Shown here: piece after piece, positions 7,031 to 12,980 of the stretch
Position numbering within the stretch: the stretch's first letter is position 1
How the letters are laid out: the number at the start of each line of letters is the position of its first letter
Assembly (NCBI GenBank): GCA_902496335.1
Contig: CABVAO010000025.1
Coordinates: 1 to 25,456, forward strand
Reading direction: 5' to 3'
From: an uncultured Collinsella sp.
GTDB lineage: Bacteria; Actinomycetota; Coriobacteriia; Coriobacteriales; Coriobacteriaceae
Length of the DNA stretch: 25,456 bases
The notes under the pieces: model-generated
What the model was told of the DNA's origin: nothing
The model's input: only the letters and a program-made list of their open reading frames with translations
Databases searched by the model: none
Translations under genes and position numbers: made by a program

Positions 7031-7900
7031 CTACTGGGTATCTACGTAAAGGTCAAACCCGCCCTGTGGCGTGGTGTCGACCGTATCGGGCGCCTGCGAG
7101 TTAAAGCTCACGGGAACCATGCGCTTTGAGGCACGGAAGCGCGTGCCGTCGGTGGCGACGGGCGGTTCATCGACGGTGAGCTCGTAGTCGCCGGGCTTAA
7201 GTTCGATGCCGTCACCAGCGGAATTGACGTATTGATACTCGTCAATCGTCTGCCCTTTGAGCGTGCGCCCCACGATATGGATGAGCATTTGGCTGTCGCC
7301 GCGCGCGGTGTCCCACGTCGCGCCGTCCTTGACCTCGACCGACACATGTACCGAGCGCGTACGACCGAGCGATTGCTCGACAGACATCTCGACCTTGGCG
7401 GCGTCTTTTCGCTGTTGTTCGACATGGCTCCAGACGTTTCCAATTACCGAGCATGCGATAACGCCGGCCATGAAGGCAATAAGGATGGGGCCGAGCGGCG
7501 AGCGACGTCCTGCATCTTCCTCGCGAGACAGATTGGGGCGACGTGTGGGTGCGGGCGCCTGAGCGCCCTGCGAGGGCACGTCGAGAATGCTGAAGGATGC
7601 CGTGCTGTCGGGATCGATGGTGTGACGCGGCTGTGGGGTCTTTGCCGGCGAGATGGACATGTCGGCTGGCTCGCCGAGCGTGGCCGTAGCGTCGGCCTTG
7701 GCCTCGTCTGCCTCGGCCTGGGCCCAAGCTTGTTCGAAGGTCAGGGGCTCGACGGGGTCGAGGGCGGCGTCCGAATCGGCGGCGACGTCGTTGCCGGTCT
7801 CGTCCTCGTCGCTCGACACGTCACGCGGCATGGACTCGTCCCACTCCTCGTCCGGAGCCTCACCCTCGCTATACCACCATTCAAAGTTATCGATATCCAT
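7031..7900 (-). CDS. unrecognised single-pass membrane protein with acidic cytoplasmic N-terminus
   Basis: I do not recognise this 289-aa protein. Residues 1-130 are very acidic (many D/E, for example DSSD-like runs near 28-50) and Pro/Ala-rich, probably disordered. A short basic patch with GRRSPL precedes a single hydrophobic helix at about 135-157, giving a likely N-in topology. A short charged stalk (EQQRKDAAK) follows, then a C-terminal domain of about 120 residues with alternating beta-type segments (SVHVSVEVKDG, QMLIHIVGRT, DYELTV, FDLYVDTQ), which looks like a small beta-sandwich outside the membrane. It contains no enzyme motif and only one Cys, C150, inside the membrane segment. The start at 7900 has AAGGGG about 10 nt upstream. 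It could be a surface or cell-envelope factor, but no function is claimed. Confidence 0.75.
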   Translation of the reverse strand: MDIDNFEWWYSEGEAPDEEWDESMPRDVSSDEDETGNDVAADSDAALDPVEPLTFEQAWAQAEADEAKADATATLGEPADMSISPAKTPQPRHTIDPDSTASFSILDVPSQGAQAPAPTRRPNLSREEDAGRRSPLGPILIAFMAGVIACSVIGNVWSHVEQQRKDAAKVEMSVEQSLGRTRSVHVSVEVKDGATWDTARGDSQMLIHIVGRTLKGQTIDEYQYVNSAGDGIELKPGDYELTVDEPPVATDGTRFRASKRMVPVSFNSQAPDTVDTTPQGGFDLYVDTQ

Positions 7901-7986
7901 ACGGGGCGCCCCTTAGGCCTCGCAAATAAACACTCGCTAGCCTTATACCCCCAGACGGCACCGAAGCTCACCCGCGCCGGACACGA

Positions 7987-8051
7987 AAACCGTCACAACA
8001 TTCAACGCTTTTCCTCAATTTCGAGATTTTTATCGAATGTTGTGACGGTTT
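7987..8051. repeat. 17-bp perfect inverted repeat upstream of the membrane-protein gene
   Basis: AAACCGTCACAACATTC (7987-8003) is perfectly complementary to 8035-8051, with a 31-nt A+T-rich loop. It lies between the fusion-gene stop (8079, minus) and the membrane-protein start (7900, minus), directly beside the palindrome at 8054-8084, giving two tandem stem-loops after the fusion gene. No T-run follows the stem on the minus strand. Confidence 0.7.
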
Positions 8052-8053
8052 GG

Positions 8054-8084
8054 ATGTGACAAAGGGGCTGTCCCCATTTCACAT
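8054..8084. repeat. dispersed palindrome, copy A (overlaps a stop codon)
   Basis: Imperfect palindrome: ATGTGACAAAGGGG, a short CTGT loop, then CCCCATTTCACAT. The stop codon (TGA, 8079-8081 on the minus strand) of the LpdD/NUDIX fusion gene lies inside its arm. It is the least symmetrical of the five copies in this window. Confidence 0.65.
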
Positions 8085-9026
8085 AGCGAGGGCCGTACGG
8101 ATGGATGGGTCGCTGAGGCACTCGCGGAGCCAAGGGGCCAACTGCTCGAGGTGACCCTGCAGATAGCCGTCGAGCTCGGACGGGGCCACGCGGCGCACCT
8201 CCGAGATCTCCTCTTGGTTGATATGCAGCTCGCCCGGCTCAACATGGGCAAGGTAGACCTCACACCATTCGCACTCGCAACGACCATCGCCGTGGTCCTC
8301 ACGGTACACCACGTGTCCGAGGTGCTCGAGCTGATCGGGCTCGCGCGTAATGCCGAGCTCTTCGTTGATGCGGCGCGCCGTGGCGGCCGCGACGTCTTCC
8401 CCGGGGAGCGGATGGCCGGCACAGCTATCGGCCAGCACTCCGCCCCACAGTCGCTTGAGCGGACTGCGGCGACAAAGCAGCAGGCGCGCGTCTTCGCCCC
8501 GGCCCTCGACCAAAAGCGTCAGAAATGCCTGATGCAGGATGCCCTCGCCGGCATGGGCATCGATGCGGTCGACGGGGCCAAGCGCCTCGCCGGTCGCGGC
8601 ATCGACCGCCACGACCTCGGCGCCCGCGCCGCCCTCATCCCAGCCGGCGCGCAGGATGCGGGCTGCGGCTTCCTCGAGCGCGGCGATGAGCTCCTTGGTG
8701 GTATCGAGCACACGCTGCAGGTCATCCCCGCTCGCCTGTTCAACATGAAAACCCGTGCTTGCAACGACCGGCACGCCAAAGCGCGTGGCCAGCGCCGCCG
8801 CGATATCGTGCGCCGGGATCTCATCGCGATGGCACGGAACGGCCAGAATGCTCACCGTCGCCGTACGGCCGGGCTCGGGGCGCGGAATGGCCTGCGCCGT
8901 GGCGCCCAGGTGCGCGAACTCCGGCGAGCAGGCGTACACCGCCATGCCTCGCGGCGTCACCGTCAGCTGGGCCTCGAGCGCAAACTTGCCCTCGCCCACT
9001 GCAACCTTTGTCGTGTGCATACCCAT
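8079..9026 (-). CDS. LpdD-like domain fused to isopentenyl-diphosphate-isomerase-like NUDIX domain
   Basis: Two-domain 315-aa protein. Residues about 5-125 resemble the LpdD-like family (gallate decarboxylase subunit D, a prenylated-FMN chaperone family): VGEGKFAL, FAHLGATAQAIPRP, TATVSILAVPCHRDE and the VVASTGFHVEQAS segment. Residues about 150-300 resemble type-1 IPP isomerase: R-I-D-A-H-x6-L-H (H158, H165), LWGGVLADSCAGHPLPGE, RRINEELGI and the E-C-E motif (E251, E253). By comparison with E. coli Idi, the metal ligands H25, H32, H69, E114 and E116 are all matched by H158, H165, H205, E251 and E253. The catalytic Cys67 position is A203, with C202 just before it. Activity as an isomerase is therefore uncertain; a NUDIX hydrolase or a binding role is possible. 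Start at 9026 is set by AGGAG 6 nt upstream. It is transcribed from its own promoter (9079-9107), divergent from the MFS gene. Confidence 0.8.
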   Translation of the reverse strand: MGMHTTKVAVGEGKFALEAQLTVTPRGMAVYACSPEFAHLGATAQAIPRPEPGRTATVSILAVPCHRDEIPAHDIAAALATRFGVPVVASTGFHVEQASGDDLQRVLDTTKELIAALEEAAARILRAGWDEGGAGAEVVAVDAATGEALGPVDRIDAHAGEGILHQAFLTLLVEGRGEDARLLLCRRSPLKRLWGGVLADSCAGHPLPGEDVAAATARRINEELGITREPDQLEHLGHVVYREDHGDGRCECEWCEVYLAHVEPGELHINQEEISEVRRVAPSELDGYLQGHLEQLAPWLRECLSDPSIRTALAM

Positions 9027-9066
9027 GGGATCTCCTGTCGCCCGCGATGTACCTGAGACCATCTTC

Positions 9067-9089
9067 GCCTGTATTGCGACTATACAGGC
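9067..9089. promoter_or_regulatory. candidate operator over the fusion-gene -10 box
   Basis: GCCTGTAT (9067-9074) and ATACAGGC (9082-9089) form a perfect 8-bp inverted repeat with a 7-nt spacer. It covers the -10 box and predicted transcription start of the minus-strand fusion gene, a usual place for a repressor site. Confidence 0.45.
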
Positions 9090-9107
9090 AAGCTTTCCAT
9101 GTGACAA
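9079..9107 (-). promoter_or_regulatory. sigma-70-type promoter of the LpdD/NUDIX fusion gene
   Basis: On the minus strand TTGTCA (9102-9107, 5 of 6 to TTGACA) and TATAGT (9079-9084, 5 of 6 to TATAAT) are 17 nt apart, the optimal spacing, with the start codon about 50 nt downstream. The -35 box is part of palindrome copy B. Confidence 0.65.
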
Positions 9108-9129
9108 AGGAACTGCCCCTCTGTCACAC
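9099..9129. repeat. dispersed palindrome, copy B (between divergent genes)
   Basis: GTGACAAAGG (9101-9110) against CCTCTGTCAC (9118-9127), one mismatch, same family as the copies at 8054, 11064, 12610 and 21700. It is the only copy not placed after a stop codon; it lies in the promoter region between the fusion gene and the MFS gene. Confidence 0.65.
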
Positions 9130-9187
9130 TCTGTTAGAGTTGCAGGAAGTGAATCCCGCTCATTCATGCGACATTGGAGTGACAACC

Positions 9188-10429
9188 TTGACCGCCGCAA
9201 CCACGCCTAAAAGTAAGCCAACCGCCGCCGCGCTCTCCCCCGCGCGCACCAAGCTCTGCCTGGCGCTGCTCGTGCTGTTGGGATTCTCGCTCGGCTGCTC
9301 CGAGTTCGTGGTCATCGGCATCGAGAGCGACCTGGCGACGGAGCTCGGCATCTCGCTTGCCACCGCGGGCCAGCTCATCAGCGTGTTCGCGCTCGTCTAC
9401 GCTATCGCGACGCCGGTGCTTGCGCTCAGCACGGGGCGTTTTCGCCGCTACCAGCTGCTCGTGTGCTACAGCATCGTCTTTGTGCTCGGCAACTTGGTCA
9501 TGGCGTTGGCCCCCAACTTCCAGGTGCTGTTTATCTCGCGCATTGTCCTGGGGTCTGTCTCGGGTGCGCTGCTCGCCGTGGGCGTGACGTATATCCCCGA
9601 GCTGCTGTCCCCGCAGCAGACCTCACTCGCCATCTCGGTAGTGTACGGCGCGTTTTCCGTGGCAATGGTCTTTGTCACTTCGATCGGCAAGTTTGTGGCC
9701 GACACGCTCGACTGGCACGTGGCCATGTACGGCACGCTGGCCTTTGCCGTTCTGATCTGCGGAGCGCTCGTGGCGTTTATGCCGCGCGCTGGGCAAACCG
9801 ACGAGCCCGCCACTTTTCGCGAGCAGGCGGGTCTGCTACGCGAGCCGAGCATCGTCACCGGCATGCTCATCTTTTTGTTTGGCGTGGGGTCGGTCTACGT
9901 TTTCTATGGCTACGTGACGCCTTATCTTGAGCAGGTGCTGGGCATGGGCACGGTCGAAGCCAGTACCACGCTCATGGCCTACGGCATGTTCTGCCTGATC
10001 TCGAACATCCTGGGCGGATGGATTGACGCGCGTTTTGGCATGAAGGCACTGCTTGTGACGTTTGTGCTGCAGGCTGCAGCGTTACTCGGACTGTTTGCTG
10101 TGGGCGGCACCATGCCGCTCGCGCTGGTCTTTGTCTTTAGCCTGGCGCTGCTCATGTACCTGTTCTCGGTGTCGTGCATCACGCACTTTATGGACGTGGC
10201 ACGCAGCCGCCATCCCAAGTCGATGGTACTCGCAAGTTCGGTTGAGCCAATGGCGTTTAACGTCGGCATCTCGTTTGGCACCGCAGTGGGCGGCGCCGTG
10301 GTAAGCAGCGTTGGCATTGCATATGTAGGCGCAGTGGGTGCCGCGTTCTCGCTTGTGGCCTGGGTGCTTACGCTGGTGACGATTAAGTTGGCTCGCTGGG
10401 AACGCAAGAGGGCGATGGCGCAGGCGTAG
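9188..10429 (+). CDS. MFS transporter, DHA1/AraJ-like efflux carrier
   Basis: Predicted inner-membrane proton-coupled efflux carrier with about 12 transmembrane helices in 413 aa. The first helix ends with GCSEFVVIGIESDLATELG, resembling the TEFVIMGLLP motif of AraJ/YdhP/PbuE-like DHA1 carriers, followed by ISLATAGQLISVFALVYAI. The motif-A loop is reduced to LSTGRFRRYQ. Other visible helices include QVLFISRIVLGSVSGALLAVG and the C-terminal half starting at GMLIFLFGVGSVYVFYGYV. The start is placed at TTG 9188 because GGAG sits 8 nt upstream; the frame is open further upstream but that stretch has no hydrophobic character and overlaps the divergent gene and its promoter. The phosphatase gene follows by 45 nt, suggesting co-transcription. 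Substrate (sugar, purine, drug) is unknown. Confidence 0.87.
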   Translation: MTAATTPKSKPTAAALSPARTKLCLALLVLLGFSLGCSEFVVIGIESDLATELGISLATAGQLISVFALVYAIATPVLALSTGRFRRYQLLVCYSIVFVLGNLVMALAPNFQVLFISRIVLGSVSGALLAVGVTYIPELLSPQQTSLAISVVYGAFSVAMVFVTSIGKFVADTLDWHVAMYGTLAFAVLICGALVAFMPRAGQTDEPATFREQAGLLREPSIVTGMLIFLFGVGSVYVFYGYVTPYLEQVLGMGTVEASTTLMAYGMFCLISNILGGWIDARFGMKALLVTFVLQAAALLGLFAVGGTMPLALVFVFSLALLMYLFSVSCITHFMDVARSRHPKSMVLASSVEPMAFNVGISFGTAVGGAVVSSVGIAYVGAVGAAFSLVAWVLTLVTIKLARWERKRAMAQA

Positions 10430-10474
10430 ATGCGATACTCGAGCTCGATGATGGCGATCGAAAGGAAACCGCAT

Positions 10475-10921
10475 ATGCAACGTGTACTGTTTATCTGCCA
10501 TGGGAACATCTGTCGCTCGACGATGGCCGAGTCGGTGTTTACCGAGCTCGTGCGCCGCGCTGGGCGCGAGGCGGAGTTCACTATTGATTCTGCCGCAACC
10601 TCGACCGAGGAGATTGGCAACCCGCCACACCATGGAACCGTTGCCAAGCTGCGCGAGGTCGGGATTCCCGTGGTTGATCACCGCGCGCGTCAGGTGCGAC
10701 GCGCGGAGTATGGTGACTGGGACCACATTGTCTATATGGATGCCGAGAACGCGCGCGGTCTGCGTCGCATTTTTGGCAGCGATCCCGATAGCAAGATCTC
10801 ACGCCTGCTCGATTGGACCGATCGCCCCGGCGACGTGGCCGATCCCTGGTACACCGGCAACTTCGATGCCACCTACCGCGACGTGCTCGCCGGCTGCACG
10901 GCCATGCTCGAGCAGTTATAG
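10475..10921 (+). CDS. low-molecular-weight protein tyrosine phosphatase
   Basis: Cytoplasmic phosphatase of the LMW-PTP class. The 148-aa product has the N-terminal P-loop CHGNICRS (nucleophile C8, R14, S15) and the catalytic general-acid Asp in DPWYTG (D123). Length is typical (about 145-160 aa). In bacteria these enzymes dephosphorylate BY-kinases and capsule-related proteins or arginine-phosphorylated proteins; no kinase or capsule gene is visible nearby, so the partner is unknown. The start at 10475 is preceded by AAAGGA; an in-frame upstream ATG directly after the MFS stop lacks such a site and would add 15 residues before the P-loop strand. Probably second gene of an operon with the MFS carrier. 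Confidence 0.93.
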   Translation: MQRVLFICHGNICRSTMAESVFTELVRRAGREAEFTIDSAATSTEEIGNPPHHGTVAKLREVGIPVVDHRARQVRRAEYGDWDHIVYMDAENARGLRRIFGSDPDSKISRLLDWTDRPGDVADPWYTGNFDATYRDVLAGCTAMLEQL

Positions 10922-10963
10922 GCAAGCGAGCACGCGGACGCACGTGCCACGCCATCGGCATAA

Positions 10964-11061
10964 AACGAGCGTGGATGATCTCCCACTTTGAGCGTTCAAG
11001 CGCGCTCTAAACGGGAGAAAATCCACGCTCGTTATCTCGGTGGGAGAAAATCCACACTCAT
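10964..11061. repeat. three copies of a 20-nt motif, two facing each other and one in tandem
   Basis: AACGAGCGTGGAT (10964-10976) pairs perfectly with ATCCACGCTCGTT (11021-11033), and inside it CTCCC (10980-10984) pairs with GGGAG (11013-11017); the centre holds a further imperfect stem (TTTGAGCG / CGCTCTAA). The right arm GGGAGAAAATCCACGCTCGT (11013-11032) is repeated with two changes at 11042-11061. The cluster lies between the phosphatase stop and palindrome copy C. No T-run follows on either strand. Confidence 0.7.
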
Positions 11062-11063
11062 GA

Positions 11064-11094
11064 ATGTGGCAAAGGGACTGCCCCTTTGCCACAT
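11064..11094. repeat. dispersed palindrome, copy C
   Basis: Perfect 13-bp arms ATGTGGCAAAGGG (11064-11076) and CCCTTTGCCACAT (11082-11094), loop of 5 nt. It starts 12 nt past the DUF4143 ATPase stop on the minus strand. Relative to copy A the inner A-T pairs are replaced by G-C pairs on both arms. Confidence 0.8.
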
Positions 11095-11106
11095 CCGGGA
11101 CTGGCC

Positions 11107-12468
11107 CTAGACCGGCTTGACCTCCAGCTTTATCCCCTCGGCGCAGGAGTCGCCCAAAACATCCGAAAGGGCCCAGGTCGCATATAGCGGCAAATAGAGA
11201 ACCGCTCCGTTGCGCTCAACGTTGCCTCTCGAGAAAACAATCCCGAGCCTTACGCCATATTCAGCCGTATCAAGCACATGACCGAGCGCAGCGTGCGCGT
11301 GGTAATAGGAGCCCGATTTAACCTCGATCGGAACAGCCGTCCCATCCGGCCCATCGACCACAAAGTCCACTTCGCCGCGCTTTTTTGTCTGATAGTAGTA
11401 AAGCTGGCGATTTTGGGCAGCTAGCTGCTGGGCCACCACGTTTTCGTAAATGCCGCCCAGATTGGGCTCTTTGCTATCAAGATACGCCGCTTGGGCGACT
11501 CCAACGGGGTAGCGCGCCATCAACATGCCCGTATCCGATTGATATAGCTTGAACTGCGATGGCCGTGCCGTCTTGAGCAGGGGCGATTTTGGCTCGGTTA
11601 CGATATCGGCTTTGAGAGCAACGCCGGCATCGACAAGCCAGACAAAATCTCGCTGGTACTTCTCATAATGCGCCTTGGGGTCAATGGAATTGAGCACGAA
11701 ACGCTTGTGTTCGCCCTCAAGCATAATGGGGAGCTGATCGTAGATGCTCTGCACCTGAAGGACACGCCCGCTTGCATACTTGGAAATATCCCGTCGGTAC
11801 TGTTCGTTGAGCTCTGACTGTAGCTGACGAACAGAGGCAAGGTCGCCCTGCGTGTCAAGGAAACGCTGCACGACCTCCGGCATTCCGCCGACAACGGTAT
11901 AGGTCCTGAAGTTTGCCATCATCGCGTCATGAATGTAATCAGGAATGGGCCTCTCGCTGATACACGCGTTACGTATCGTTTGGCGAGCCCCCTCGCTCAC
12001 CCCGGTTGCCCAGCAAAACTCCTCAAAATCGAGCGGGAACATCCTAAGCTCGTGGACATACCCCACGGGATAGGACCTGACGCCCTTGAACTGAGTCCCG
12101 AGCATTGACCCCGAAAACGCCCAGCGGCACCTCCCGTCCTCAACAAGGAACTTTGCCATCGTCATGATGTCGGGGGCCTCTTGGACCTCATCGATAAACA
12201 CGAGCGTTTTGCCTGGTGCAATCGACTTTCCCGAAAGAAGCGTCACCCTGCTGATGAAATCATCGGCATCCCGCGCCTCGAGAAGAGCATCTTTTGCCTG
12301 GCCGTTTTCCATGAGGTTAAGCTCGATGTAGGTTGCATGGTTGGCTTTGCCAAATGCGCGAATCGAATAGCTTTTGCCAATCTGGCGAGAACCCGTAATG
12401 AACAAGGCCTTTTGCTCGGAAGACTTCAGCCAACGCTCCAGCTCTGCCGCTATTTTCCTGCGTAGCAT
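11107..12468 (-). CDS. AAA-type ATPase with C-terminal DUF4143 domain
   Basis: P-loop ATPase of the AAA_14/DUF4143 family, common and often multicopy in gut anaerobes; its biological role is not established. The 453-aa protein starts with a short helix, then Walker A GSRQIGKS (26-33), Walker B TLVFIDEVQ (D93, E94) and the sensor-like WAFSGSML segment. A middle helical region (residues about 180-260, with VVGGMPEVVQRFLDT) follows. The C-terminal DUF4143 domain carries YENVVAQQLA, YYYQTKKRGEVDFVV and IPIEVKSG-like V-P-I-E-V-K-S-G, a pattern resembling PD-(D/E)xK nuclease-fold residues (D, E, K). The start at 12468 has AGGGGAG 7 nt upstream; an earlier in-frame ATG lacks one. Base composition looks less G+C-rich than its neighbours, hinting at separate origin. 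It appears monocistronic. Confidence 0.88.
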   Translation of the reverse strand: MLRRKIAAELERWLKSSEQKALFITGSRQIGKSYSIRAFGKANHATYIELNLMENGQAKDALLEARDADDFISRVTLLSGKSIAPGKTLVFIDEVQEAPDIMTMAKFLVEDGRCRWAFSGSMLGTQFKGVRSYPVGYVHELRMFPLDFEEFCWATGVSEGARQTIRNACISERPIPDYIHDAMMANFRTYTVVGGMPEVVQRFLDTQGDLASVRQLQSELNEQYRRDISKYASGRVLQVQSIYDQLPIMLEGEHKRFVLNSIDPKAHYEKYQRDFVWLVDAGVALKADIVTEPKSPLLKTARPSQFKLYQSDTGMLMARYPVGVAQAAYLDSKEPNLGGIYENVVAQQLAAQNRQLYYYQTKKRGEVDFVVDGPDGTAVPIEVKSGSYYHAHAALGHVLDTAEYGVRLGIVFSRGNVERNGAVLYLPLYATWALSDVLGDSCAEGIKLEVKPV

Positions 12469-12492
12469 AGGCTCTCCCCTCGGTGTCATCGA

Positions 12493-12577
12493 ATGAAATG
12501 CAAAGTTTTATACGCTTGATTATCGATGAAACGCAGAATTTTTAGAACCTAAAATCAAATGAAGTGCAGAGATTTGA
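12493..12577 (-). promoter_or_regulatory. three degenerate direct repeats in the ATPase promoter region
   Basis: Repeats at 12493-12510, 12526-12544 and 12559-12577 share ATGAARYGCARARNTTT on the plus strand (TGCRYTTCAT on the minus strand), at 33-nt spacing. A TATAAA on the minus strand (12507-12512) overlaps the first repeat and could be the -10 box of the ATPase gene. The stretch is strikingly A+T-rich for this window. Likely binding sites for a regulator, possibly the product itself. Confidence 0.5.
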
Positions 12578-12609
12578 GATTGTAAGCAAAAGAAGGGGCA
12601 CCACCGGCG

Positions 12610-12642
12610 AATGTGGCAAAGGGGCTGTCCCTTTGCCACATT
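12610..12642. repeat. dispersed palindrome, copy D
   Basis: Perfect 14-bp arms AATGTGGCAAAGGG (12610-12623) and CCCTTTGCCACATT (12629-12642), loop GCTGT. It starts 8 nt past the stop codon of the TIGR04076-like gene on the minus strand and is the longest perfect copy in the window. Confidence 0.82.
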
Positions 12643-12650
12643 GCGCTCGA

Positions 12651-12980
12651 CTACTCGTCAACGATCTCGGCAAGCCAGACGTTCAGCGTATCGACCTCGG
12701 GGCAGCAGAACTTTGCCGTACCAGGCTCGTTGCCAGGCACGGTTCCGCCATAGCGCAGGATATCGATATAGGGAAAGCCCACATGGCAGGCCATGGCACA
12801 CATCTTGCCGCGGTCGCGGTCAAAGTCGAAGACGTCGCCCGGCTTGTGACCATGGTGGCAGCGGCACGCACCCAGCTGGTCCACGCAGCTCACGCGGATA
12901 CGCGGACGCTTGCCACGCGGCGCGCCGAGCGGCTTGCCCCCGCCCGCAGGCTTGGCGCCGCCCTCGCCAGCATTACTCAT
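12651..12980 (-). CDS. small Cys-rich protein, TIGR04076-like
   Basis: A 109-aa protein of unknown function that matches the general pattern of the TIGR04076 family: HGHKPGDVFDF (44-54), then C-x-x-x-C-H (C61, C65), PYIDILRYGG (70-79) and FCCPEVDT (91-98). Seven Cys residues (32, 39, 41, 61, 65, 92, 93) could bind a metal or cluster. The first 25 residues are a Gly/Pro/Lys-rich tail not usual for the family. The ATG at 12980 overlaps the upstream kinase stop by 8 nt (ATGAGTAA), and there is no strong ribosome binding site, so translation is probably coupled to the kinase. The pairing suggests a role linked to vitamin B6 or a PLP enzyme, but this is inference only. Confidence 0.8.
   Translation of the reverse strand: MSNAGEGGAKPAGGGKPLGAPRGKRPRIRVSCVDQLGACRCHHGHKPGDVFDFDRDRGKMCAMACHVGFPYIDILRYGGTVPGNEPGTAKFCCPEVDTLNVWLAEIVDE

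Noticed and set aside
8759..9187. N-terminal extension of the DHA1-like MFS protein by more than 140 residues
   Set aside because: The extra part is Pro/Arg/Ser-rich, not hydrophobic, runs antisense to the LpdD/NUDIX gene and through its promoter. A TTG at 9188 with GGAG at 8 nt fits better.
12493..12577. The three direct repeats as a short CRISPR array
   Set aside because: Repeats are degenerate, only about 18 nt long, with spacers of 14-15 nt, and no cas gene is present.
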